NCBI GenBank assembly: GCA_022828595.1
Contig: JAKGHH010000007.1
Span: forward strand, 34,782,356 to 34,846,355
Reading direction: 5' to 3'
DNA length: 64,000 nt
Origin: Nelumbo lutea
Lineage: Eukaryota; Streptophyta; Magnoliopsida; Proteales; Nelumbonaceae
A program made the position numbers and the translations under genes. Below are positions 26,576 to 39,800 of this stretch, one piece after another. The notes beneath the pieces were generated by a model. The model searched no databases. It was given only the letters and a program-made list of their open reading frames with translations, and was not told the origin of the DNA. The number at the start of each line of letters is the position of its first letter. Positions within the stretch are counted from its first letter, which is position 1.

Positions 26576-27704
26576 AAGAAGGTTAAATTTGTGTTTTGGA
26601 TGGGGTTTTGAGGCCTAGGGCTAATGGGGTCTCTTTGGGGGTTTTGTAACAGGTTTGGTTGGACAGAGGGTAGGCTCAGAGCCTCAGATTAGGTGATTGA
26701 GATAGGATAGGGTGGCCAAAATTGAGTAGCTACAAGAAAATGTTGTAATTAGCAAATGTGAGCTCCCACCCCTTTGGATTGTTTATTTTTATAAACTCCA
26801 TTATTTAACGTACAAATCATTAGTATGCTAATATTTCTGGAAGTTATTTAATTACTTTTTGAAGTTAATTTTTTGTTGGAGAAATTATATTTGAAGTAGA
26901 GAATGAATGAAATGTAATTTGCAATATTAATTGTTTGACTAATGAATATTGTCATGGCTGGCTCCTGGCCTAGTAAGAGGTGCTGTGCCATGGACAATAC
27001 CGGAATATTTTGATGAGTAGGGGACTAGGGGTGATTATTTCTAGCTTGGCCCACAAATTTTTAGACTTAGTCCTAGGTTTTGTGTCTAGCTCAGCTTGGG
27101 GCTGAGCTTGTAATATATGTAATATGTCACCATCACCATAATCCAAGCTTTATCCTAACTATATGGTGTCAGCTACATGAAACCTATTTTTACCATTATG
27201 TTCTGTTCAGTTTCATATCCATTGTTAAATATGAGCCCTTAAATAATTTCTTACTACGTTAATCCATGCCCTTTTTTGGTCTGTCCCCAACTCTGCTAGC
27301 CCCTTTAACTTATAATAAATCACTTCTTATGGGTGTTGTAGATAGTTCTCTGTTCCAACCAAACCATCTTAGTTTACTTCTACTCGTTTTATCATCTATC
27401 AAAGCTACTCCTAGTTCCTTCAAATGAGTTCATTTTTAACACACACACACACACAAGGTGTGACATATATTTTACACACATATTGTATGTGCTAAGCCCA
27501 GCCTGGCCCATGAGCACCCATAGTGAGGAGGTTTCTCTTTGAAAATGTCCTAACCAACGGTGAGGCAACTTGATCCAAGACTTACTTTCTAAGTTTGAAG
27601 AGAGAAATATTTACAAAGTGCAGATGCTAACATTGCTTGGAGACCAAACTAAAATGTAGGATGTGAAGTTTAAGAATTGCTTGCAAAGCCAAAGCTATGT
27701 GATT
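26576..27704. other. Intergenic or intronic DNA, nothing recognised
   Basis: No coding exon. A short (CA)n run lies at about 27440-27455. Confidence 0.4.
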
Positions 27705-27712
27705 ACTAAGGG

Positions 27713-27919
27713 CTCGCTTGGGAGGGCTTCAGCTTTGATTGAGTTGCTTTCATTGAGCTGCTAAAACCCACTTCACCAGAAAGCCAATTTCTAGGCTGAA
27801 TTAAAGCCTATTTAGGACTTCTGGTGTTTTCACCAAACATAGCTTCTAGGTTTTCTATGCGGAGCGGGGTGCACCTTGCAAATCCAGAAGCTGCTGCTTG
27901 AAAGCCCTCCCTAACAGGC
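27713..27919. mobile_element. hAT-type MITE with 8-bp target duplication
   Basis: The 207-bp element lies between perfect ACTAAGGG copies (27705-27712 and 27920-27927). Left end CTCGCTTGGGAGGGCTT; the right end in reverse is GCCTGTTAGGGAGGGCTT. An 8-bp duplication plus short inverted ends fits the hAT superfamily. Confidence 0.65.
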
Positions 27920-28425
27920 ACTAAGGGGTGGATAAAATTTGTCCGTGTTCACAAATTGCAAGAAGGTTTCATGCTATGTTTCTATAGAACTTTTCTGGAT
28001 ACATAACTTTTGTTGTCAATTTTGAAAAACCAAAGTCTAGTCATCCCACTCACTCTTAGATCATCTGGTCAAGATGTAAGCATGCATCAGAATACTAGCT
28101 TTAATGTCCATGGTAACCAAAGAGATTAGGACCAAATAATCTGCATTATGACTTATTTTAATTCTTTCTAACTTCTTATTGAACTCTACTTAATTTATTT
28201 TAATTTGAGTCTCTGTTGTTTTCATAGATTGGATGGAATTACTTGCCTGCTCATTTGCCTTAGTTCCATGCATAAAGGGCTTGCCTAACTAAAACCATGA
28301 TTCTGGACTACATGATCTGTAAACCAGAAAAGAACCTGCTGACCTGGAAAGTTTCCCATGCTTGATGATCAGGACTTTGGTTGTGCAACGATGGTGATAT
28401 TTTGAGTGTTTGTTTCCCGGAAAAA

Positions 28426-28583
28426 TCTATGGTGCTGGAAAGACATGATACCGGGAAGTCTTTAATCAATCAAAAGCCCCTGTGAATTTTGATGAAAACC
28501 CACCCGATTGGTTACCACTTTCATGATGCTGGTTCATTGGTTATAAGTTTTTCTGGTATCATGTCTTTCCGGCAACATAGTTG
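28426..28583. mobile_element. Inverted-repeat MITE
   Basis: About 31-bp arms: GTGCTGGAAAGACATGATAC on the left, and on the right the reverse complement of TTGCCGGAAAGACATGATAC. They would form a hairpin of about 158 bp with four mismatches by eye. No target duplication was resolved. Confidence 0.55.
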
Positions 28584-29387
28584 AATCCTTGTTTCCTATT
28601 TGTTTTTGATATGTCTCTTTTTTCTAGATTAGAGATTTATTCCTTTCTAGAGCACTTGTTCTTTTTTTTTTTTTTTTTAAGACTAGAGAATAATTGGACA
28701 CAAATTTATAAATAGAAAACTTGCAAATACACTTGTTTTGGGGGTTCTACAACTTGAACATGCAAAACTGCATTTGTTTATAGGAATATACAACCTATAC
28801 ATGCACTAAAAAGGGAAAATCATGCATTAACCTAGAACCAGGAATAAACAAAAAGGAAATAAAAAAGAAAAATAGGAAAAAAAGAAAAACCCTTTGATTT
28901 TAATTTGGCCTCAAAATCTGAGTGGAAAATTAAACCAATAATTTTGTTGCATAAGTTGGAGTAGATATAGTAGGTTCTTTAGGTGGCTTTACTTTGTTGT
29001 GCAACTTATAATCATAACCAAGGAGTATTTTTTGTGTTTTGTATTATTTTTAAGTTTGGACATGTATGACCTAGTTCATCTGGATGCTCTACTTTGAATT
29101 TATTGGAAAGAAAATCCAATTTGTGTTATTGATAAAAAGGCCAATTGGTGTTTTCGTTTCTTTAAACTACTTATTTTAGGTTATGCAAGTGAATTTTTCT
29201 ACTTTTATTGGGATTGACACATAACATTATATTTGATTTACTCAACAGGTCTTCTTGTATGATATGTTACAACCTCTCAATGGTCAAAAATAAAATGTTA
29301 AAACATCCACAAAGAAAGTTTTCCAAGCATGGAAATAACTATAACCATATATACATTCATCAAAAAAAAAAAACTGTAACCATATAT

Positions 29388-29650
29388 AGTTTTTTTTTTT
29401 TTTTTTGATAAATGATAGCATTTTATTAATAAAGAGGGATTACATCAAGATTTAGAAGAGAAACTATCCCAATAGGGACGCAAGGTGAGATCCCATTCAA
29501 CAATGACCCAAATTACAACTGAGCCAAAAACAGTTCAGACTTAAACACCCCCATCTTCGCAAAATAATCACCCATTCCATTTGCAGACCGCCTTTCCCAT
29601 TTCACAAGAACTGTCATGTCTCTAACTAGCCATTTGAACTTTTTCATAAT
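29388..29650 (-). mobile_element. LINE 3' end with RNase H remnant
   Basis: A poly-T run at 29388-29405 is the A tail of a minus-strand insertion. Reading in reverse, the sequence encodes [20 protein letters not shown], the last helix and motif of a plant RNase H-like domain, ending in a stop. Only the extreme 3' part of a LINE is present. Part of it (from about 29506) recurs after the N gap. Confidence 0.6.
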
Positions 29651-30877
29651 AACCATATATAGTTATTCTGGGCAAAGCTGTAATCTGTAGTAATCTGGGT
29701 CACTACAATGCTGAAATTCTAAACTCATGGTTCAAAGTATTGATATGCATTCTACACAATAATTGTGTATAATGTGATTAAATGAATGGAACACATAGAA
29801 AATAAGAGCTTTGGATCAGGCCATCTTTGGGAAGGCTATTTTCTATAAGACCATTTATCCTAAATTGTTGTATTTAGCACATTGGTGACCCTGAAAATTG
29901 ATTCATATCAGCTGATACACACCAATATGTTGCAGTATTTTTAATCTTGATTATGATCTTGTGATAGACTGATAGTGTATGGGAACGCTGACATTGTTTT
30001 TCTTCACTCTGTCCTGTATCTGTATTCTGTAATCACTTGGGGATTCATTTGTTTGTTATAGTTGTTTGATTAGTGGTGCTTCAAATTTCGATCTTTAATC
30101 TTATTGTACCTTATTGGACTTCCCCTTCTCGGATGGTTTATGCATGATATCCCAATGGAGTCATATGGCATGCTATTAGTTGCTTAAGATTGCTTCACTT
30201 GAATACATTGTGTTTTTCTAAATGTTTTTCTTGATACTAATATTATTCCATGCAGCTAAATTACATATAGATATTGCTTCAAACTCCAACATATCATATT
30301 TACAAGGTTGAAGAACACGCACCTGTGTATATAATATCATGGCTAGGTCATTGTCTAATTTACTTGTCAGAGGTGTTACTGGTCTACATGCCTCACATTC
30401 TTTGAGAACAGTGGTATGAACATGAACTTTAAGTTATTTTAATTTTTTGTTTGACTTGAAAATAAAATTTGTTGAGGTCTATATGCTGAATTTGAGTTTG
30501 TAAATGAAAAAAAAACCTACCACTCAAATAGTCTGTTAACGTTTTTATTTAGTATTAATATAATTTGGAAAGAGGTAATAGGGAGACTTAAGGTCCATTG
30601 AATAACAGAGATAAGAGGCTAACGATATAATCAAAGTACCACACTTGTGTATAAAGCATGTTATGGTAATTTACCGAATTTTGTGTTTGTAAAAAAGAGA
30701 TCTGCTACGCCATAAAAGACTAAAAGAGGGATGGTCATATTAATTAAAATCCACTCTTTCCAATCTTTCTCTTCCAATTTACTTTTGTCAGTATTGCAAA
30801 GTCCTGATGAGAGTTGTTGCAAAATGTTGAGAAGATAAGTAGAAATTTTCTTTTGTGGGATTTTAAAAGTAATTATG
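29506..30877. repeat. Left copy of the contig-end duplication
   Basis: Runs from ACAACTGAGCCAAAAACAG to GATTTTAAAAGTAATTATG, where the N run begins. Nearly the same text fills 30978-32385. This copy carries an open GRXS15 exon 1. The other has many single-base indels, so the two are best read as an unmerged overlap of two assembled contigs. Confidence 0.8.
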
Positions 30878-33800
30878 NNNNNNNNNNNNNNNNNNNNNNN
30901 NNNNNNNNNNNNNNNNNNNNNNNNNNNNNNNNNNNNNNNNNNNNNNNNNNNNNNNNNNNNNNNNNNNNNNNNNNNNNCAAATTACAAAAACTGAGCCAAA
31001 AACAGTTCAGAACTTAAACACCCCCATCTTCGCAAAATAATCACCCATTCCATTTGCCAGACCGCCTTTCCGCATTTCACAAGAACTGTCATGTCTCTAA
31101 CTAGCCATTTTGAAACTTTTTCATCAAATAAACCATATTATAGTTATTCTGGGCAAAGCACTGTAAATCATGTTAGTAATCTGGGGTTCCACTACAATGC
31201 TGAAATTCTAAAACTCATGTTCATGGTTCAAGAGTAATTGATATGCATTCTTACACAATAATTGTGTATAATGTGAATTAAATGAATGGACACATAGAGA
31301 AAAAATAAGAAGCTTTTGGATCAGGCCATCTTTGGGACAGGCTATTTTCTCAAAGACCATTTATTCCTAAAATTGTTCTATTTAGCACATTGGTGGCCCT
31401 GAAAATTTATTCACTATCAGCTGATACATCACCAAATATGTTGCAGTATTTTAATCTTGAATATGATCTGTGTAATATAGACTGCATAGTGTATGGAAAC
31501 GCTGACATTGTTTTTCTTCACTCTGTCCTGTATCTGTATTCTGTAATCACTTGGGATTCATTTGTTTGTTATAGTTGTTTGATTAGTGGTGCTTCAAATT
31601 TCGATCTTTAATCTTATTGTACCTTATTGGACTTCCCCTTCTCTGATGGTTTATGCATGATATCCCAATGTAGTCATATGGCATGCTATTAGTTGCTTAA
31701 GATTGCTTCACTTGAATACATTGTGTTTTTCTAAATGTTTTTCTTGATACTAATAATTATTCCATGCAGACCTTAAAATTACATATAGATATTGCTTCAA
31801 ACTCCAACATCATCATATTTACAAGGTTGAAGAACAACGCACGCTGTGTACTATAAAATCATGGCTACGTCCTTGTTCTAATTTACTTGTCAGAGGTGTT
31901 ACGTGGTCTACATGCCTCTACATTCCTTTGAGAACAGTGGTATGAAACATGAACTTTAAGTTATTTGACTTGAAATTTTGTCTTGACTTGAAAATAAAAT
32001 TTGTTGAGGTCTATATGCTGAATTTGAGTTTGTAAATGAAAAAAAAACCTACCACTCAAATAGTCTGTTAACGTTTTTATTTAGTATTAATATAATTTGG
32101 AAAGAGGTAATAGGGAGACTTAAGGTCCATTGAATAACAGAGATAAGAGGCTAACGATATAATCAAAGTACCACACTTGTTATTGGTAATATTGAATTTG
32201 TGTTTGTAAAAAAGAATCTGCTACCCATTAAAGACTAAAAGAGGGATGGTCATATTAATTAAATCCACTCTTTCCAATCTTCTCTTCCAATTTACTTTTG
32301 TCAGTATTCAAAGTCCTGATGAGAGTTGTGCAAAATGTTGAGAAGATAAGTAGAAATTTCTTGTGGGATTTTAAAAGTAATTATGGTAACAGTCATCTCT
32401 TGAGATGGGAGGAGGTGTGTTAATTAAGGGAGGCAGGTGGACTTGGAATAGGAAGGATACGAGAAAGGAGTAAGGCTTTCTTGGGTAAATGACTCTTAGG
32501 TTCCCAAAAGAAAGGGAGGCACTGTGGCATTCAGTTATTCAAGGCATTTACATGGTGGATGCTGAAAAGTTTTACTAAGATTGATGGTGTCCTACTATGC
32601 CATTTATTGGTATTACAAAAGACTGATAATTTCATTAATTTAAATCATGGAGGTAACATTGGATTGTATTGTATTTGATCCAATTGGTTACTGGTGCAGT
32701 CTGATCCAATAGTATAATATGTTTTTTTGGTATGGTCTACTCCAATCCAATGATCATAATGGATTATCCAAATCCAATTTAATTGGATTTTATCCAATTC
32801 AAGTCCAATCCATTGACAGCCCTAGCTCCATCCCCTTTGTTTTCTTCCCATAGGCTGTGTAACGTTGCTTCCATTCTGCCTTTAATGTTTAACACTTTCA
32901 TGTTTTATCACTTTTAGTGTTTGATACTTGCTATCTACTTTCTAATATTTGATTCTTTCATATTATATCACCTTTATTTTTTATACTTGCTACTTTAGCA
33001 TCTTGCCAACTATGCAATAAACATTAGGAGTTGAAAAGATTAGAAAAGAAATTGTGTCTGTTAAATTAGTGAGCAGAGAATGTATAGATGCAGGAAACAC
33101 TCATTGTTAATTTATGAAATGAGTGCATTAATGGGACAGAACTAGTGGGTTGCTGATTAAGCTTATAATAACCAGTCTTTAATGCTTATGCACTGCTTGT
33201 TTTTTGACCATTAGCACAACCAGAATAATTTATTATGAGAAAGGAAAAGACTAATGCACTGAGCTAGAAAATCATGATTGGAGAGCTATTATGAAATATG
33301 AATGCTTGTTTGCTTAGGCTTGAAATAGACTTATGACTATCATTATAAACTTATAACACAAACTTCTGTTTTCCAAGTATCCTATTTCTTTTACCTAGAT
33401 TATGGAGGCAAAATTCATTTCCTGATTTAAACATGCCAAGTAGGTGTCGGGATCTTTATACCAGCATGGCATGAGATATTCAACTACAGATGATCCAGGA
33501 AGTCATGAAGATTTCAGACCTACAACCAAAGTTGTGAATTCTGGCCTTTCCACAAAGGACATTGTTGAGCAGGTGTGTTTTTCCTATCAGCTTGTGAAAA
33601 CTAGTCTTCTACATTGTTTTCTTAGTTAAGCTGGATTAAGATATTACTGCCTGAGGTTCACTCCTTTGCTCGTGGTTCTTGTTTATGGATTATGGCTAGT
33701 TTCTAATCTACAGGATGTCAAGGAAAACCCAGTGATGATTTATATGAAAGGGATTCCTGAGGCTCCTCAATGCGGATTCAGCTCACTGGCAGTTAGAGTG

Positions 33801-36800
33801 CTGAAACAATACAGTAAGTTTCCATGTTCTTGATTTGGATTTACTCTTATTTTTTCTTCCTTCTTTCTTTCTTTCTTTTTTGATCATATGCTTGATGATG
33901 ATAATTATATGCTTGATTTGTACCCCAAACTAATTTTTCCATCCTTAATTTAGTTCATTTTTCAAACTTTACAATGTTACACTGTTGAGAAATGAACCTT
34001 AGGTAGGGCTATCAATGGTCTGGCCAAACCCCATCCAACCTGACCTTATCACACAGTCTGGGTGTATTATGTGTCCCAATTATTAATAAGGTCAGTTCTG
34101 GGTTTGCATCACACACACACACATGCACACGCACACGCACACGCACACACACACACACACACACTAGCACATGACAAAAATGCCCCAACATTTTGTTTCT
34201 CATGGTGTATCTGTTAGAACTTAATAAAAGATGCCTTATCCATACCTTTCAACACATATATTGGGATACTATCAGGTCCTAATGCCTTCCTCTTCTTCAT
34301 CTTGCTTATCACCTCCTTCGCTTCAGTAATTCTAGTTTTATGAAGGTATATGTTATTTTTTGCACTATTTATTAATACCTCCTCTTCTAGCACCCCCTAC
34401 ACGCTCTTCATTTCATAACAAAATTATGAAACTATCCTTTTTTTCATCAGTAAAAATTACGAAATTATCTTACTTCAAAGTGGGTTGCTAATGGGTGCTT
34501 TAATGTATATTATGGTTCATAATGGCTATTTTATACTCATAGCATTTATTGGATCTTATCACAACAGCTGTTAGCACTGCTTGTAAAACATTTTTTATTT
34601 AGTTATTTACCCTTGCACATGAACATAGTGGAAATCCATAAGATTGGGCTGTCAGGTTGGGGAAAGGGAGGATAGGGGGATGTGGGTTGTGTTCTGTGTA
34701 GAACCTGATGAGAAGGGTTATAGAAATGGATGATTTGGGTTATGTTCTGTGTAGCAGCAATTTGGAAACAGCAGCCCACCTATTGCTGCACTATGATTTT
34801 TCATATGGGTTATGGTGTAGAATGATGAATCTGTTTTCAGCTAGAGATGTGTTTTCCAGGAGGCATTACAGTTTCCTTGGAGCATGGTATTTGAAGCGTT
34901 TGAGTAAGGTGGCAGAGTGGATTGGGGCATCATTCCAGCAGCAATTTCTTTTTTATTATTTTTTGGTCTGTGTGGAGAATGAGAAAATGCCCGAATCTTT
35001 GAAGCAAAACAGGTTTCTGTGGATGAGGTTTTTAAGAAGCATGCTGGATATGCTTCACAGGTGGATGACAAATTCAAAGTTTTTCAAAAGGAAGCCATAC
35101 AATACTTTTTTTTCTGATAAGGATAATAATCTTTTTGTAAATCATAGTTGAGTTTTTTGATTATGTCTATTATATGTTTATATACCCTTTATTCAGATTT
35201 TCTTCGTGAAGGTAAAATAAAATTTATTAAAAGGAATAAAAAAATTATTAAAAGGAATAAGAGATTACAAGAAAGATGACCAGAAGTCACTTGAGAGAAG
35301 AAAAAAAACCCTCCAATACACCCCTTAACACCACCACACCCTTCTACAATCACTGCAAACAACAAACTTTCTCCATTAAAGAAACTTGAGAGAACCACCC
35401 AACCTCGGACAACTTAACAAATATATTTCAGATTCTCATTGTACAGGGAATTTCTTGTACTTTTTTGATAAATTTAATGTAAAAAAATATTTAGCCGTTG
35501 GAAGAGTGATCAATTTTTTCCAGCCAGATGCTTATCAAAAAAAAAAAAAAAATCCAGCCAGAGTCCAGATGGGCTGCAGCTTTAGAAAAAAAAGATGAGA
35601 GATTTCCTGTGGAGGGGTTGGAAGGAGGAATCTAAATGTCACCTGGTAAACTGGAAGAGAATCTGCTCATCCAGGGCAAAGGGAGGCTTAGGGATAACGG
35701 ATAAGATCAGTGAAAGATGTCAACTCAGCCTTGCTAGGGAAATGGCTATGGAGATTTAATGAGCTTTCTGACAATTTGCGGAGAAGATTAGTTATAGCAA
35801 AGTATGGTTCTAGTAGCAGGGAGTGGGAGACAGAAGAGGTAAGATCCCCCTATGGATGTTCAGTTTGGAAGGCTATCCAGAGAATTTGTCCTCAGTTCTT
35901 GAAGGGCATAAAATATGAAGTGGGAACTGGGAAGTGGCCATAGGGCACTTTTTTGGGAGGATTATTGGTGTGGATATGGCCCCCTAAGGACCTTGTTCCC
36001 TGATCTGTTTGAGATAGTTGTAAATAAGGATGCATCAGTGGCTGATTATATGGAGAGGCAAAATGGTCATTTTACCTGGAACCCTCTGTTCAGGAGGAAC
36101 ATGAACGACTGGGAAGTGGAGTCTTTGGTCAATTTGCTGCAGATTTTGTATGATGCCAAGATCCTGGGAACGGGGGAGGACAAAAGGAAATGGTTGTATG
36201 AGAAATCAAGCTCCTTCTCAGTGAAGTCCTTTTTTAACTGTCTATCAAGGGAGGATACCTCTCACTTTTTGAGTAACAGGATCTGGATCAGGCCTGTACC
36301 TTCAAAGTTAGCTTTCTTTGTTTGGTCTGTAGTGCTGGATAAGATTCTAATCAAGGAGAGTTTAGCCAGAAGGGGCTTAGAAGTGGAAAATCTGGACTGC
36401 TCATTATGTAATGGTAGTGTGGAGAATACTAGCCATTTGTTACTGCACTGTGGCTTCACTTACTGGGTTTGGACAAGACTGGTAGAACTTTTTGGAGTTA
36501 AATTGTGCTTCCCGGCGGATGTGAAGGGTTTCCTAGAGGCTTGGTTCTTAGGAGGATTCAGCAAGGCTGGAAAAGTAGCTTGGAGTATTCTCCCCTGTAC
36601 TGTTTTCTGGGCAGTATGGGGTGAAAGAAATAATAGAATTTTTGAAAGGAGGCAGAAATCAAAAGAAGAGGTGCTCAACAGGATTATGGGGATGGTGTTT
36701 TTGTGGCTGACAAATCATCCACTTTTTAAAGCTAGACACACTTGTTCTTTTATTGAGCCTGATTTCCTTTTTGTAAGAAGCTTATAGTGTTTTTTGGTTG

Positions 36801-39800
36801 CTTTGGAGACTGGCTTTTCTTAGTTTTTGCTGTCTATTCCGCTGTACAGTTTCTCATTGTACAGTGGCCCTTTGTATTTTGGCCTTTTGTTATTAATGAA
36901 ATACTTTACCTTATAGATTAAAAAAAAGAGTGATAGTACCACAATTTATTTCCCAGATTCATAACTTGGTGGTCTCATGTTTCTGGGTTCTTTTTTTTTT
37001 GATCAGCGAAAGGATTTCATATTAATGATTAAAACTTAATACAAATGTTGGAATATTCCAACACCCTTTGGTAACAAAGTTTAGAAGTTTGCCTAGAAAA
37101 GACTCGGCCTGTCAACTCCTGCTACCCCATTTGCAGATCTTCTCACCCAGCTGAAGTTTTAATTTAGTTGCTTTGCAATAACATCAATTTCCCTAGAAGC
37201 ATGTCTATATTTCCAAGGTGCTGCTTTGAGTTGCTTTGTCCAATGAATTACTAGTTGTGAGCCACCTTCAACTTCCAAATCTCTGAGACCAAGCTGTTGT
37301 GTTAATCTCAAACCTTGTAGAAGTGCCAAGATTTCTGCTTTGATTGAATTTCCTAAGCCAACTGGACCTGAATACATCACTACCACCAAATCTTGATGAT
37401 CTCTAATCACTCCCCCAAGGCCTGCTCTTCCTGGGTTGCCCATAGAGCTACTATCAAAGTTCATTTTCAGTTTATTTACAGCTGGGGGCTTCTTATCCAT
37501 TATCACCTCCTCAATGTGTTTACCTGTTTGCACTACTTCAGACCAAGTTCTAATAAGTAATAATGTCATTGACTGAAAAAACTTGGAATGGCTCCAATGT
37601 TTTTACCCAGTGTGCAGCTCTCACTAAGATAGCTTCCACTAGTTCCTCCTTAGACCTGTTCTTCTCATTGAAGATTCTATTGTTCCTTTCTTCCCATATT
37701 GTTCAAACCAATGCATCTTGTACTGTCCTCTCACATGACCTTTCCTCTCTTTTCCTTGTGCCTCAGGAAGTTGGGGTTGAATAAGTTCACCACTTCTTGT
37801 GAGGGGACCCATCTGCAATCAAAGAGAGCAGAAATATTCCTAAATGCAAAACACTAGAGGACAGGAGATTAATAAATGTTTCTGGTTCTTTTTTAATTTT
37901 CTTTCTTTGTATAGATCTCCCCCCCTCTCTTTCTCTTGGGGGGGGGGGCTCTTTCCAGTGTAATTTGATTCAAAGTCTACCAACACTAATGAATTTATTG
38001 CAATGGGTATTGCTCACAGATGTTCCTTTAAGTGCCAGAAACATTTTGGAAGATCTTGAATTGAAGAATGCTGTAAAAGCCTTCAGGTAAGTCAATTATT
38101 TTTCTGCATAGATTCATCTACAGAACCATTTTTCTTTAGCAAATTGTCTTCGCTATCATTAACAGATTAAAAGTTATGGTAAAAGCCTTCAGGTAAGTCA
38201 ATTATGTTTCTTCATAGGTTCATCTACAGAACCTTTTTTCTTTAGGAAGTTGTCTTTGCTATCATTAACCGATTGAAAGTTATTTTTCCCATCTTTTTTT
38301 TTTTGACAAAGGTAATGTATTAAGAAACTAAAAGGAGAGGTATACACATGAGCAGAACGAATAGAGCCTCAAAGAGAGACAAGTTAGACAACACCTAATA
38401 CCAAAGACTATGCAACAACTATAAAAAGGGGCCTAGACCTGAACCTACAAAGAATTGGGACTAGGTCCTTCAGAACAGCCAAGCGTAAAGAACAAAAGCT
38501 AGTAAAAGCAAGAATTGAACATAAACTCTGCAAACAAAGTGATAGACAAGCCTCAAACTTTAATCATAGCCAAAACAATCAAGAGTGGACAGCCAAGACT
38601 ATAGGGGTGAGCATGGGTTGATCTTGGTTCGGTTTGGTTCCATGGAACTGGACCGAAAACTCATGCTCACCTCGGTTCCAGGTTTTTTGGAACCGGAACC
38701 TACCCTGTCGGTTCCAAGGTGGGTTCTGGTCTTGGCGGTTCCGGGGTCGGTTCCAGGGTCTACCCGTGGAACCTGTTCTTTCTTTACTCTCGCCCTTCAA
38801 GAAAAAAAATGAAACATGTCCTTCAAAAACTTGATTTTCAATAATGATAATATATAGTTTAAAACTTATATTATCTTTATTGATTAAATTGAATAATCTA
38901 ATATGCAAATTATCATAATATATTAATACATGGTTTAAAATTTGCCATTATAATTTAAATTTGGTAAATATTGCCTGCCTTTTACATTATTTATTTAAAT
39001 TATGCCTTTTACATTATTTATTATACACATACAAATATTAGAATGAAAACAAATGATCAAATCACTCAAGTAACTCGATGGTCAATTGAGACCATGGCTT
39101 TTATAACCATGAGTGCTTGGGCTCAAATCTTCACACCCTTAAAAATACTTTGGGATTTATTTCAAAGCAAGGTCGTTTCCAAGGCCGGTTCCACCAAGGC
39201 CAATCAAGGTTGGTTCATCAGGTCGGTTTGGGTAGGGTAAACCTCTAGACCCTGGAACCGACCCCCACCGAGGTCGGTTCCAAGAATTTGGAGCCAAACC
39301 CTACCCTGTAAAGACCGGGTCGGGTTTGTTCAAGGCCGGTTTGAGGTCGGCTCCATTTGGTTCTGGGTAGAACCTACCCATTTTCTCACCCCTACAAGAC
39401 TATCTACTAAGCAGTTGAGAGGAACAACCTGAAATAACACTATCCAAATCCAAATCAGATTATGAGTTAGAACTACAAGCCAGATTGTGTGAACCAGACA
39501 TCATGGCTGAGCATTCCATAGCTCTGAACCAATTGCATATTTAAGCCTCCTAACCATCTGCTAAAGGCACCCCAAGAAATTTGCCAAAAATCATTGCCTG
39601 TTCCCAACACTACTATGAACAGTTTTGAACTAGGCTTGGAATCTCATCCTTTGGCCTCGGGTTTCCTACATGGCCAGCCACAGGCTCAGCCTGGTTTTCA
39701 GTCCCAAAAGAGTGGGAAGCGGTCTGAGAATTGGGCAACAACAATTCCCCAACACCTACCTCAGAGGAGCCATGGTCCTCGAGCTCTGTGACTGTGGTCA

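Noticed and set aside
31861..31935. Second GRXS15 exon 1 as a real alternative exon
   Set aside because: It has indels and an early stop and lies in the contig-overlap duplicate.
34012..34203. ORF of alternating valine and cysteine/arginine
   Set aside because: Translation of the CA microsatellite.
38585..38908. Overlapping ORFs in GGTTCC-rich sequence
   Set aside because: They follow from the repetitive words of the hAT-type element and exist on both strands.
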